Source of the DNA: Massilia alkalitolerans DSM 17462 | GTDB lineage: Bacteria > Pseudomonadota > Gammaproteobacteria > Burkholderiales > Burkholderiaceae_D | Reading direction: 5' to 3' | DNA: 64,000 nt | Assembly: GCF_000427785.1 (NCBI RefSeq) | Contig: NZ_ATYR01000003.1 | Coordinates: 223,588-287,587, forward strand | Shown here: in pieces, positions 38,289 to 49,338 of the stretch | How positions within the stretch are numbered: the stretch's first letter is position 1 | Layout: each line of letters begins with the position of its first letter | Translations under genes and position numbers: made by a program | The notes under the pieces: generated by a model | Database searches by the model: none | What the model was told of the DNA's origin: nothing | What the model saw: the letters and a program-made list of their open reading frames with translations, nothing else

Positions 38289-39269
38289 TTAATTGGCGGT
38301 CTTGCGGCCGAAGCGCCCGACCAGGCCGCGCCAGCCCCCTGCCCGCGCGGGCGCCCCTTCGTCGGCATCCGGCTGCGGCGCCAGCGTCGGCGGCGCCTGC
38401 AGCACCTTCTGCATCGAGAACACGCTCTGTGGCCGCGTCAAGGGATCGAGCGCCATGCACGCGCGGACCATCGCGATCAGCTCGGGCGAATAGCCGCCTG
38501 CGAGCCTGGCGAACTGCGCTTCGGTCTTGTCCTCGTCCTTGCGCGCTTCGACCGGGGGCGGCATGCTGCGCGTCATGCAAGCATACATGGCTGCGCCGAT
38601 GCTGTAGATGTCGGTCCAGGGCCCGAGCGCGGCCGCCCTGCCGTACAGCTCGGGCGCTGCGAAGCCCGGGGTGTACATGGGCGCCAGCATCGGCGCGTCG
38701 AGGTTGATGGTCTGGCGCGCCGCGCCGAAGTCGAGCAGCAGCGGCGAGCCATCTACGCGCAGGTAGATGTTGGCCGGCTTGAGGTCGAGGTGCAGCAGCT
38801 TGTTGGCGTGGACTTCGCGCACGCCGGCGCACACCCCGTTGAACAGCTGGCGGATCGAGGCTTCGCCCATGCGGCTGCCCCTGGCGTGCAGGCGCGCGAT
38901 GTGGTCCTGCAGGGTATGGCCGGATTCGTAGGCCATCACCATGTAGACCGTTTCGTGGGCGCGGAAGAAGTTCACCACCCGCACCACGTTCGGATGGACG
39001 ATCCGGGCCAGCGCCCGCCCCTCTTCGAAGAAGCACTTCAGGCCGATGCGGAAAACCGGTAGATTGGGCTTCGAAACGACTGGTATCAGTTGGCCGGGCG
39101 CGCGCAAGGCGAGCTGGCTGGGCAGGTATTCCTTGATGGCGACCGCGTTGCCTTCGGCGTCATATGCCAGATAAACAATACTGAACCCACCGGACGCGAT
39201 TTTCTTTACAATGCGATATCCGGCAATTTCCAGGCCATCAGGCAGGGGGGCATTATTCTGTGCGGCCAT
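38289..39269 (-). CDS. Serine/threonine protein kinase (PknB-like, soluble)
   Basis: A 326-residue kinase. The Gly-rich loop is KIASGGFSIVYLAYD, the ATP lysine is in VAIKEYLP, the catalytic loop reads LLHLDLKPANIYL (HLD in place of HRD, so not an RD kinase), and the metal loop is LLDFGAARQ, with GFAAPELYG in the activation segment. There is no transmembrane segment or sensor domain; a Pro/Ala/Arg-rich tail follows the kinase domain. It is divergent from yicC and probably co-transcribed with the PP2C gene. The substrate is unknown. Confidence 0.93.
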   Translation of the reverse strand: MAAQNNAPLPDGLEIAGYRIVKKIASGGFSIVYLAYDAEGNAVAIKEYLPSQLALRAPGQLIPVVSKPNLPVFRIGLKCFFEEGRALARIVHPNVVRVVNFFRAHETVYMVMAYESGHTLQDHIARLHARGSRMGEASIRQLFNGVCAGVREVHANKLLHLDLKPANIYLRVDGSPLLLDFGAARQTINLDAPMLAPMYTPGFAAPELYGRAAALGPWTDIYSIGAAMYACMTRSMPPPVEARKDEDKTEAQFARLAGGYSPELIAMVRACMALDPLTRPQSVFSMQKVLQAPPTLAPQPDADEGAPARAGGWRGLVGRFGRKTAN

Positions 39270-39387
39270 TAGAGTCCTTGCTTAACAGGGCGATTGTGTG
39301 GGATAAATGTTGCCTTTGTAAAGGCCACCTCGATCCGCCTGCGACGGTTCTCGGGGTATCTAAAGAATAAAAAAGACGGGGAATTCT

Positions 39388-40290
39388 TTGAGCATTTCAA
39401 GCATGACAGGTTATGCGGTTGCCACCAGCGAAAGCGCTGCCGGCACCCTCACGATCGAGATCAAGAGCGTCAATTCGCGCTTCCTCGACCTCCAGTTCCG
39501 CATCAACGACGAACTGCGCGCGCTGGAACCCGACCTGCGCGCCGCCATCATGGCCGCCATCACGCGCGGCAAGGTCGAGGTGCGCTTGTCCTTCGGCCGC
39601 AAGACCGCTGGCGGCTCGCAAGTGCTCAACCAGGAACTGCTGGCCGACCTCGCGCGCCTGCAGGCGGAAGTCACCAAGCATTTCGCCCAGGCGGCGCAGA
39701 TGACGGTGGCCGAACTGCTGCGCTGGCCCGGCGTGATCGAAGAGTCGACCGTGGGCCAGGAGTCGCTGCAGACTGATGTCGCCGCCCTCACCGCCACCAC
39801 CGTGGCCGCTTTCGTCGACAGCCGCAGGCGCGAAGGCGCGGCGCTGGAAGCGATGCTGCTGTCGCGGATCGACGCAATGGAAGCGATCGTCAAGCGCATC
39901 ACCCCGCTCATCCCGCAAGTGATCGCGCAGTTCCAGCAAAAGGCCATCGAGCGCATGCAGGACGCGCTGGGCCTGGCCGGTCACGGCAACCCGTCAACCC
40001 TGACGCGCCAGGAAGTGCTGGAGCGTATTCGCCAGGAAGTGACGCTGTACGGCATCCGCATCGACGTCTCGGAAGAACTGTCGAGGCTGTCGGCCCACCT
40101 GAACGAAACCCGCCACATCCTCAAGAAAGGCGGCCAGGTCGGCAAGCGCCTCGACTTCATGATGCAGGAGCTGAACCGCGAAGCGAACACGCTGGGCGCC
40201 AAGGCCTCGGTCAAGGAGCTGGCGGATGCGTCGATGGAGCTGAAGCTGCTGATCGAGCAGATGCGCGAGCAGGTGCAGAACCTGGAATAA
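39388..40290 (+). CDS. yicC: YicC/YloC family endoribonuclease
   Basis: A 300-residue cytoplasmic protein. The family opening SMTGYAVATSE, EIKSVNSRFLDLQFR and the C-terminal FMMQELNREANTLGAKAS are the two YicC signatures. Members are metal-dependent endoribonucleases involved in small-RNA and mRNA decay. It is the first gene of yicC-gmk-rpoZ-spoT, but a 94% palindromic repeat pair separates it from gmk, so gmk may have its own promoter. Confidence 0.95.
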   Translation: MSISSMTGYAVATSESAAGTLTIEIKSVNSRFLDLQFRINDELRALEPDLRAAIMAAITRGKVEVRLSFGRKTAGGSQVLNQELLADLARLQAEVTKHFAQAAQMTVAELLRWPGVIEESTVGQESLQTDVAALTATTVAAFVDSRRREGAALEAMLLSRIDAMEAIVKRITPLIPQVIAQFQQKAIERMQDALGLAGHGNPSTLTRQEVLERIRQEVTLYGIRIDVSEELSRLSAHLNETRHILKKGGQVGKRLDFMMQELNREANTLGAKASVKELADASMELKLLIEQMREQVQNLE

Positions 40291-40323
40291 TTTGTTGTCG
40301 TTGCGCAACAGCGCAACGGTGAT

Positions 40324-40403
40324 TTGAACGCGTGGGCAGGAAACCTGCCCACCCTACGAATACGATTTTGTAGGGTGGGCGGGTCTCCCGCCCACGCGTT
40401 CGA
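40324..40403. repeat. GTAGGG-type palindromic repeat, tail-to-tail dimer
   Basis: Units 40324-40357 (TTGAACGCG...CCACCCTAC) and 40370-40403 (GTAGGGTGG...CGCGTTCGA) are inverted, with the GTAGGG ends facing each other across only 12 bases. This is the opposite order to the dimers at 22437 and 56135. It lies between yicC and gmk. Confidence 0.85.
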
Positions 40404-40451
40404 CGTTATGATGAACACACGTAATACACGTTTTAACCAAGGACTCTATTC

Positions 40452-41099
40452 ATGATCACTCCCGCCCTCTCCGGCAGCCTGTTCGTCGTCGCCGCACCAT
40501 CCGGCGCCGGCAAATCGACCCTGGTCAACGCCCTGCTGAAGCTGGAACCGGGCATCAAGCTGTCGATCTCGACCACCACGCGCCCGCCGCGTCCGGGCGA
40601 GCAGGACGGCCGCGAATACCACTTCACGACGGCGGAAGATTTCGTCTCGCGCGCCGACCGCGGTGAGTTCCTGGAATGGGCGGAGGTCCACGGCAATTAC
40701 TACGGCACCAGCCGCCTGACCGTGGAACAGGAAATGAAGCTGGGCACCGACATCCTGCTGGAGATCGACTGGCAGGGCGCGCGCCAGGTGAAGAAACAGT
40801 TCCCCGACGCCGCCGGCATCTTCATTTTGCCGCCGTCGATCGAAGCCCTGGAGGAGCGCCTGCACAAGCGCGGCACCGACGAGCCCCACATCATCACCCG
40901 CCGCCTGCTGGCTGCCGGGGGGGAGATGGCTCACGCTCCGGAGTTCGAATATGCTATCATCAACGAAGAGTTCAACGTCGCCCTCGCAGAACTGCAGGCG
41001 ATTGTCAAAGCGACACGTTGCCGTTTCGCCCAGCAGGCGGCGCGCAACGCCGACTTGTTTGCCCAGCTGGGAATCCACGCGCAACAACCAAATTTGTGA
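40452..41099 (+). CDS. gmk: Guanylate kinase
   Basis: A 215-residue enzyme phosphorylating GMP to GDP with ATP. It has the P-loop [15 protein letters not shown], the GMP-binding [18 protein letters not shown] and [12 protein letters not shown]. The length is normal. It lies before rpoZ and spoT, the usual order, linking guanine nucleotide supply with ppGpp metabolism. Confidence 0.97.
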   Translation: MITPALSGSLFVVAAPSGAGKSTLVNALLKLEPGIKLSISTTTRPPRPGEQDGREYHFTTAEDFVSRADRGEFLEWAEVHGNYYGTSRLTVEQEMKLGTDILLEIDWQGARQVKKQFPDAAGIFILPPSIEALEERLHKRGTDEPHIITRRLLAAGGEMAHAPEFEYAIINEEFNVALAELQAIVKATRCRFAQQAARNADLFAQLGIHAQQPNL

Positions 41100-41156
41100 T
41101 CTAGCAGCGTGCGGCACCGCAAGGTCGCCGCACATTGTCCAATTCAGGAGTGACCT

Positions 41157-41360
41157 ATGGCCCGCATTACCATCGAAGATTGTCTCAAGAACGTCCCGAA
41201 CCGCTTCCAGCTGACCCTGGCCGCGACCTATCGCGCGCGCCAGCTGCTGCAGGGCCACACCCCGAAGGTCGAAGCCAAGGACAAGCCGACCGTCGTCGCG
41301 CTGCGTGAAATCGCCGCCGGCAAGGTCGGCCTCGAGATGCTCAAGAAAGTGCCGATGTAA
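41157..41360 (+). CDS. rpoZ: DNA-directed RNA polymerase omega subunit
   Basis: A 67-residue small subunit that aids beta' folding and contributes to ppGpp binding. It has the signature [21 protein letters not shown] and [17 protein letters not shown]. It is shorter than the 91-residue E. coli protein, as is typical for betaproteobacteria. It lies 57 bases after gmk and 76 bases before spoT. Confidence 0.97.
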   Translation: MARITIEDCLKNVPNRFQLTLAATYRARQLLQGHTPKVEAKDKPTVVALREIAAGKVGLEMLKKVPM

Positions 41361-41436
41361 GACCTTGCGGGGAACCTGGAATCGTCATATCGATATTCTG
41401 TTATTCTGTGCCTACACTGGCTGATCGATATTACAT

Positions 41437-43677
41437 ATGAGTTTGTCTTCCCCGGATTCGACCCATCCAGGAACCCCTGCCCGCACCAAGCGTCCGGGCA
41501 AACCGCAAGACGCCGAGGCACCGGCGCCCGCCCCGGGTGTCGCCTCGGTCACGCAGCTCATCAACAAGCTGTCCGACTACCTCACCCCTGCCGAGCTGAA
41601 AAAGGTCAAGGAAGCCTATCGCTTCTCCGACGAGATGCATCTCGGCCAGGTCCGCAAGTCCGGTGAGCCGTATATTTCCCATCCGATCGCCGTCGCCGAG
41701 ATCTGCGCCGAGTGGAAGCTCGACGCCCAGGCCATCATGGCCGCGCTGCTGCACGACGTGATCGAAGACCAGGACGTCAAGAAGGACGAGCTGATCGAGC
41801 GTTTCGGCGCCCAGGTCGCCAACATGGTCGACGGCCTGTCCAAGCTCGAAAAGATCGAGTTCCAGAGCCAGATAGAGGCCCAGGCCGAGAACTTCCGCAA
41901 GATGCTGCTGGCCATGGCCTCGGATGTGCGCGTCATCCTGATCAAGCTCGCCGACCGCCTGCACAACATGCGCACCATGGGCGTGATGGTCCCGGCCAAG
42001 CGCCGCCGCATCTCGCGCGAGACCATGGAAGTCTACGTGCCGATCGCGCACCGGCTCGGCCTGAACAACATCTACCGCGAGCTGCAGGACCTGTCCTTCG
42101 CCCACCTCTACCCGCTGCGCTACTTCACGCTGGCCAAGGCCATCAAGGCGGCGCGCGGCAACCGCCGCGAGGTGGTCAAGAAGATCCTCGAGGCGGTCAA
42201 GAACCAGCTCGCCAGCGCAGGCATCCAGGCCGAGGTTTACGGCCGCGAAAAGACCCTGTACGGCATCTACAAGAAGATGCGCAACAAGCACCTGTCGTTC
42301 TCGCAGGTGCTGGACGTATACGGCTTCCGCGTGGTGGTCGACACGGTCCCGAACTGTTACGTGGCGCTCGGCACCCTGCACGCCCTGTACAAGCCGATGC
42401 CCGGCAAGTTCAAGGACTACATCGCGATCCGCAAGATCAACGGCTACCAGTCGCTGCACACCACCCTGATCGGCCCTTACGGCACCCCGGTCGAATTCCA
42501 GATCCGCACCCAGGACATGCACCGCACCGCCGAAAGCGGCGTGGCGGCGCACTGGCTGTACAAGACCGGCGACTCGAACATGTCGGACCTGCAGCAGCGC
42601 ACCCACGCCTGGCTGCAGTCGCTGCTCGACATCCAGCAGCAGACCGGCGACTCGGCCGAGTTCCTCGAGCACGTCAAGGTCGACCTGTTCCCCGATTCGG
42701 TCTACGTGTTCACCCCCAAGTCGAAGATCATCGCCCTGCCGCGCGGCGCCACGGCACTGGACTTCGCCTACTCGATCCACACCGGCATCGGCGACCACAC
42801 GGTGGCGGTCAAGATCAACAACGAGACCCAGCCGCTGCGCACCGAACTGCACAACGGCGACATCGTCGAGATCGTCACCGATCCGGATTCGCGTCCGAGC
42901 CCGACCTGGCTGTCCTTCGTCCGTACCGGCAAGGCGCGTTCGGCGATCCGCCACTACCTGCGCACGGTGAACGTCAACGAGTCGGTCGAGCTGGGCCAGG
43001 AACTGCTGGCCGGCGCCCTCGCCGCCCGCAACATCGGCGCCGAACTGCCGCCGAGCACCATCGAAAAGCTGCTGGCGGAATCCTCGGCCAAGTCGATGGA
43101 AGAACTGTATGCCGACATCGGCATCGGCAAGCGCATGCCGCAGCTGGTGGCGCGCCACATCTTCGGCCTGATGGACGCCGACCCGGAACACAAGCCGTCC
43201 AACCTGCCTCTGCCTGCCAGCGACATCGACCCGGTCACCATCTACGGCAGCGAAGGGGTTTCGGTGCAACTGGCGCCCTGCTGCCTGCCGATCCCGGGCG
43301 ACCAGATCACCGGCCAGCTGCGCCGCGACCAGGGCCTGGTGGTGCACACCAAGGACTGCCTGCCGGCGGCGCGGGTCCGCTCCAAGGAACCGGACCGCTG
43401 GATCGCCGTGCAGTGGGGCGAGGAACTCAACCGCCGCTTCGACTGCCGCATCCGCCTGCTCATCAACAACGAGAAGGGCATCCTGGCGCGCGTAGCCGCC
43501 GAGATCGGCGAGTCCGACGCCAACATCACCTATGTCGGCATGGACGAGGACGACGAACACCTGATGACGCAGCTGCGCTTCACCATCCAGGTGAAGGACC
43601 GGGTGCACCTGGCGCAGCTGATCCGCAACCTGCGCCGGGTGGCGGGCGTCAACCGGGTCGAGCGCGAGCGTTCCTGA
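41437..43677 (+). CDS. spoT: Bifunctional (p)ppGpp synthetase/hydrolase (RelA/SpoT family)
   Basis: A 746-residue RSH protein. The hydrolase HD motif LLHDVIEDQDV is intact (HDxxED). The synthetase domain (about 260-380) has YGREKTLYGIYKKM and RKINGYQSLHTTLIGPYG. TGS (VFTPKSKIIALPRGATALDFAY), a helical region with conserved Cys residues (LAPCCLPIPGD) and a C-terminal ACT domain (INNEKGILARVAAEIGES) follow. The intact HD domain and the rpoZ-spoT order favour SpoT over RelA. A hairpin with no U tract follows the stop. Confidence 0.94.
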   Translation: MSLSSPDSTHPGTPARTKRPGKPQDAEAPAPAPGVASVTQLINKLSDYLTPAELKKVKEAYRFSDEMHLGQVRKSGEPYISHPIAVAEICAEWKLDAQAIMAALLHDVIEDQDVKKDELIERFGAQVANMVDGLSKLEKIEFQSQIEAQAENFRKMLLAMASDVRVILIKLADRLHNMRTMGVMVPAKRRRISRETMEVYVPIAHRLGLNNIYRELQDLSFAHLYPLRYFTLAKAIKAARGNRREVVKKILEAVKNQLASAGIQAEVYGREKTLYGIYKKMRNKHLSFSQVLDVYGFRVVVDTVPNCYVALGTLHALYKPMPGKFKDYIAIRKINGYQSLHTTLIGPYGTPVEFQIRTQDMHRTAESGVAAHWLYKTGDSNMSDLQQRTHAWLQSLLDIQQQTGDSAEFLEHVKVDLFPDSVYVFTPKSKIIALPRGATALDFAYSIHTGIGDHTVAVKINNETQPLRTELHNGDIVEIVTDPDSRPSPTWLSFVRTGKARSAIRHYLRTVNVNESVELGQELLAGALAARNIGAELPPSTIEKLLAESSAKSMEELYADIGIGKRMPQLVARHIFGLMDADPEHKPSNLPLPASDIDPVTIYGSEGVSVQLAPCCLPIPGDQITGQLRRDQGLVVHTKDCLPAARVRSKEPDRWIAVQWGEELNRRFDCRIRLLINNEKGILARVAAEIGESDANITYVGMDEDDEHLMTQLRFTIQVKDRVHLAQLIRNLRRVAGVNRVERERS

Positions 43678-43685
43678 TACGGATC

Positions 43686-43707
43686 GGCGGCCGGGCACCC
43701 GGCCGCC
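43686..43707 (+). terminator. Hairpin after spoT, terminator-like
   Basis: GGCGGCCGGG - CA - CCCGGCCGCC, nine bases after the spoT stop. The stem is very GC-rich but no T run follows, so it is either a weak terminator or an mRNA-protecting hairpin. Confidence 0.4.
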
Positions 43708-43810
43708 TCCATGCACCCTGCATACGCCACGCACAGCTCATCCATTCGTGCGCTCATTGGCAGCTTGTCCATATTAATATTTGGACAATGTCCACCACGA
43801 GAGCGCTTAC

Positions 43811-44311
43811 ATGAACACATCCTCCCTCCGTTTTGCTGTCGCGTCGCTGCTGCTGGGCGCAAGCTTCACCGCCCCGACCGCCTCGGCCGCTTCGCTGGTC
43901 ACCAAGCCGCTGGTCATTGAAGGGGTCATCCATGAAGTGCTGGGCCCGGCGCTGCGCTGCGCCTCGAAGCTCGGCGGAACGCTGGTCGGGCACGGCAACG
44001 ATCCGGCCCTCGGCCCGGTCGCCTTCATGGGCAGGGACTGCGTCACGCCCAACGGCCCACTGCTCACCTTCAGCGACGGTCGCATCACCCTTCTCACCGG
44101 GAGCGGCGAGGTGATCTACGCCAACTACAGCGGCCAGGCGGTCCCGACCGGCGACGGCAAGGTTGCCTTCAGCAATGCCACCTTCCAGATCATCGGCGGC
44201 ACCGGACGCTACCACCGGGCTTCCGGCGGCGGCGACTTCACCGGCAGCCAGGCACTGCTGACCGGCGCCGGTACCATCAAGCTGAGCGGGAAGATCACCT
44301 ACCGCGAGTAA
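43811..44311 (+). CDS. Hypothetical secreted beta-rich protein
   Basis: A 166-residue protein with a clear signal peptide (about 1-26, TAPTASA/ASLV) and a mature part of beta-strand-like segments rich in Gly and Thr. The end reads FQIIGGTGRYHRASGGGDF and GAGTIKLSGKITYRE, resembling small allene-oxide-cyclase/dirigent-like barrel proteins (GGTGxY...G-G), but this is a fold-level impression only. One Cys pair (RCASK and RDCVTP) could form a disulfide. It is monocistronic; no linked function is apparent. Confidence 0.75.
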   Translation: MNTSSLRFAVASLLLGASFTAPTASAASLVTKPLVIEGVIHEVLGPALRCASKLGGTLVGHGNDPALGPVAFMGRDCVTPNGPLLTFSDGRITLLTGSGEVIYANYSGQAVPTGDGKVAFSNATFQIIGGTGRYHRASGGGDFTGSQALLTGAGTIKLSGKITYRE

Positions 44312-44379
44312 GGTCTTGCCGCTCGCGATGCTGTCCGGAAGCTGTATGATGACTTTTTTCCTCACAGGCATCCGGACTT

Positions 44380-46344
<1,965 letters not shown>

Positions 46345-46421
46345 CACCAGGAAGCGACGCGTGACAAAGGCCAGGCCTGCACTTGCCTGTTAGAATCCCT
46401 TGCTTACACCAAGAGAACAGC

Positions 46422-48659
46422 ATGAAGACGCGTACTTACCTTGCCGCGATCGTCCTGACCGTCCTTGTGCCGCTACTGGCGCTGTCGGCCTGGGGCCTGA
46501 ACCTCCTGCTGGAAGAGGAGAAGGAAGCGCGCCTGCTGACGGTGGAAGCGCGCGCGCGCTCGATCGCGCTGTCGATCGACAAGGAGCTGGTCCGCGCCGA
46601 GGGCGCCTTGCGCGTGATCGGCCAGACCGACCAGATGTCCAGGGAAGATTTTTCGCCCCTGTACGAGCTGATGCGCAAAACGATCACCTCGCCGGATTCC
46701 TGGGCCGTGCTCTACGGCGCCGACGGCAGCATGCTGATGCACACCCACCATCCCTACGGCGCCAGTTTCGACGAAGGACCGAATGCCTGGGTACCGCAGG
46801 CGATCGCGCTGCAGAAGCCAAGCGTGACGAACCTGCGCGAGGGCCGCGCCGGCAAGTGGAAGGTCGTGTCGGTCAACCTGCCCGTGAAAAGCGCGGGCGG
46901 GCGCCAGTTCCTGCTGTCGCACACCTTCCACGTCAGCCACATCACCGCCCTGCTGCACCGCCAGGAACTGCCTCCGAACTGGGTGGTGGGCGTGTTCGGC
47001 GACGACGGCATCTCGATTGCCCGCAACCTGCGCGAGACGGAATTCGTCGGCAAGCCGGTCAAGCGCGAGTTGTACAAGGCCTCGCGCGAGCGCGCCAGCG
47101 GCAGGCTGATCAACCTGACGCGCGACGGATTCTGGGCCTACAATACCTTTACCCACACCACCCGCGCCGACTGGACCGTCGCCATCGCCGCGCCGGAAGA
47201 AGAAATCAACCGGTCGGCGCGCACCGCCACCCTGATCGCGGGGTGCGTGCTGCTGTTCGCCCTGGGCAGCGCCCTGCTCGGCATCGTCCTGTTCGCCCGG
47301 CGGCTCAGCGCTTCCTTCGACCTCGCCCTGGATGCCGCCAAGTCCCTCGAACTCGGCAAGATGCCGGTCGTCCAGCCTTCGGGGGTGGTCGAAGCCGACG
47401 TGCTGCAGCGTGCCCTGCACGATGCGGGCGCCAAGCTCGAAGCCGAGAACGAGGCCCGCCGGCGCCTCGAGCGCGAACGCGAGCAGCTGCTGCGCAGCGA
47501 ACGGGACGCACGGCGCGCGGCCGAGAACCAGAACAACGCCAAGGACGAATTCCTGGCCATGCTGGCCCACGAACTGCGCAACCCGCTCGCGCCCATCGTC
47601 GCGGCCGCGCACATGCTCAGGCTCCCGGGACGGGACGACGCGAGCGTGCAGCGCACCGGCGACATCATCATCCGCCAGGCCGACCACCTCAAGTCGCTGA
47701 TCCACGACCTGCTGGACGTCTCGCGCGTGACCCGGGGACTGGTAACGATCGACCGGCAACCGGTCGAGATCGACGCGGTGGTCAAGAGCGCCATCGAACA
47801 GGCGCAGCCCCTGATCGATTCGCGCAAGCATGCGCTCGCGCTGGACCTGCGCTCGTCCAGGGCGGTCGTCCTCGGGGACAAGAAGCGCCTGGTCCAGGTC
47901 ATCGCCAACCTGTTGACCAATGCCGCGAAATACACGCCGCCGGGCGGCAGGATCGCATTGATGGTCGAAACGCAGGGCGAGCAGCTGGTCCTTGCCGTAT
48001 CCGACAACGGCATCGGCATCGATCCGGAACTGCTGCCCCATGTATTCGACCTGTTCAGGCAGGCGGAGCGCTCGGCCGACCGCTCGCAGGGCGGCCTGGG
48101 ACTGGGGCTGGCACTGGTGCGCAGCATCATGACCATGCATGATGGACAGGTGAGCGCGCACAGCGACGGTATCGGCAAAGGCGCCTGTTTCACCCTCACC
48201 CTGCCCCTGCATGCCGAGCGCGCCACCCAGGCGCGCGCGCCGCACGAAGCCGCACGCGGAGGCGCGGCGCCGGTGCACCTGATGATCGTCGACGACAATG
48301 TCGATGCGGCGCGCTCGCTGGCCCACCTGCTGGAGGCCAAGGGGCACCATGTCACGGTCATGGCCAACGCCCATAGCGCCCTCGACGAAAGCCTGCGCAA
48401 TCCGCTGCCGCTCTACATTCTGGACATCGGCCTGCCGGATATCGACGGCTACGAACTGGCGCGCCGCCTGCGCGCTGCGCCCGGCAGCGCGGGCGCGGTG
48501 CTGGTCGCGCTGACCGGCTACGGCCAGATGCACGACCAGCACAAGGCCTTCGCGGCCGGCTTCGACCACCACTTCGTCAAGCCGATCGATATCGCGGCGC
48601 TCGACCGCATCCTGGCGGACGCCGCGCAGTCGCAGGCGGGACAGGCCGTCTGCGACTGA
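46422..48659 (+). CDS. Membrane-bound hybrid sensor histidine kinase
   Basis: A 745-residue kinase. TM1 is at about 7-27, a periplasmic sensor of the double-Cache type at about 28-275 (DSWAVLYGADGSMLMHTHHP), TM2 at about 283-303, a linker/coiled coil to about 375, and HisKA has H383 in MLAHELRNPLAP. HATPase has LLTNAAKYTPPGG, DNGIGID and GGLGLGLALVRS, and the receiver has Asp668 in YILDIGLPD. Its kinase and receiver regions closely parallel those of the preceding gene, suggesting duplication with a swapped input domain. The ATG at 46422 begins right before TM1. The signal is unknown. Confidence 0.92.
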   Translation: MKTRTYLAAIVLTVLVPLLALSAWGLNLLLEEEKEARLLTVEARARSIALSIDKELVRAEGALRVIGQTDQMSREDFSPLYELMRKTITSPDSWAVLYGADGSMLMHTHHPYGASFDEGPNAWVPQAIALQKPSVTNLREGRAGKWKVVSVNLPVKSAGGRQFLLSHTFHVSHITALLHRQELPPNWVVGVFGDDGISIARNLRETEFVGKPVKRELYKASRERASGRLINLTRDGFWAYNTFTHTTRADWTVAIAAPEEEINRSARTATLIAGCVLLFALGSALLGIVLFARRLSASFDLALDAAKSLELGKMPVVQPSGVVEADVLQRALHDAGAKLEAENEARRRLEREREQLLRSERDARRAAENQNNAKDEFLAMLAHELRNPLAPIVAAAHMLRLPGRDDASVQRTGDIIIRQADHLKSLIHDLLDVSRVTRGLVTIDRQPVEIDAVVKSAIEQAQPLIDSRKHALALDLRSSRAVVLGDKKRLVQVIANLLTNAAKYTPPGGRIALMVETQGEQLVLAVSDNGIGIDPELLPHVFDLFRQAERSADRSQGGLGLGLALVRSIMTMHDGQVSAHSDGIGKGACFTLTLPLHAERATQARAPHEAARGGAAPVHLMIVDDNVDAARSLAHLLEAKGHHVTVMANAHSALDESLRNPLPLYILDIGLPDIDGYELARRLRAAPGSAGAVLVALTGYGQMHDQHKAFAAGFDHHFVKPIDIAALDRILADAAQSQAGQAVCD

Positions 48660-48668
48660 AGACCCGCC

Positions 48669-49235
48669 TCAGTGCCGGCGGCCTGCGCCCGGCGTGGCAG
48701 GAACCAGTTCGGTAAAGTCGAGCGTTTCCCCCGACATGAGCGCCGCCTCGTCGTGGCGGTAGCCGCACAAGGCGGTGGCCAGCATGAGCGGCACTTCGAA
48801 CAGGCAGTCCACGTCGGCGTCCACGCCGCCCTGTTCGTCCTGGGTCGCCTTCATTTCGGCGTGGATGGTGTCAAGCAGCGCGGGCGGCGTGCCGTCCACC
48901 GCCAGGTGGTACAGCCCTTCTTCGGACAGGTGGACCACGTCCCAGAGCTTGGCCCCATCCTTGTACTGGAAGGCGGCGCTGGCCATGACGTGTTCCTCGA
49001 CCTGGCAGCCGAGCGCCTCGCAGCCCGCGGACAGGCGGGCCATGCCCTCGGCCTGGGTGGCCGGGTGCGCCATGTCATTGAAGACCAGCAGGTAGCCGCC
49101 TCCCGGCAGGTCCGCGCCGGAGACCGGGCTCTCGTTCACCTCATCGGGCTCGCCGGTATTGGCCAGCGACAGCTGGGCAAGGATGTCGTCTTTCGATTTG
49201 CCGCGTATCGCGATCCAGGCAAGGGAAAATCCCAT
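48669..49235 (-). CDS. Conserved hypothetical protein
   Basis: A 188-residue cytoplasmic protein starting MGFSLAWIAIRGKSKDDIL. It is mildly acidic, with no signal peptide or membrane segment. I recognise no domain. The ATG at 49235 is the first methionine after a GAAAGGAC ribosome-like site; upstream in-frame sequence has a different, shadow-like composition. It is convergent with the hybrid kinase gene (stops 9 bases apart) and is followed upstream by the second chemoreceptor, 103 bases away, on the same strand. Confidence 0.75.
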   Translation of the reverse strand: MGFSLAWIAIRGKSKDDILAQLSLANTGEPDEVNESPVSGADLPGGGYLLVFNDMAHPATQAEGMARLSAGCEALGCQVEEHVMASAAFQYKDGAKLWDVVHLSEEGLYHLAVDGTPPALLDTIHAEMKATQDEQGGVDADVDCLFEVPLMLATALCGYRHDEAALMSGETLDFTELVPATPGAGRRH

Positions 49236-49338
49236 GTGCTGCGTCCTTTCGAAACCGTTGTCGTTGGGCGCCAGTGTGGAGCAATCCACATCGCTTGGCA
49301 AATTCCGGCAAGGGAGTCGTGCGCAGCGGGATTGGGGT

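Noticed and set aside
41431..43734. 767-codon minus-strand open frame opposite spoT
   Set aside because: Antisense shadow; spoT has all RSH domains in the correct order.
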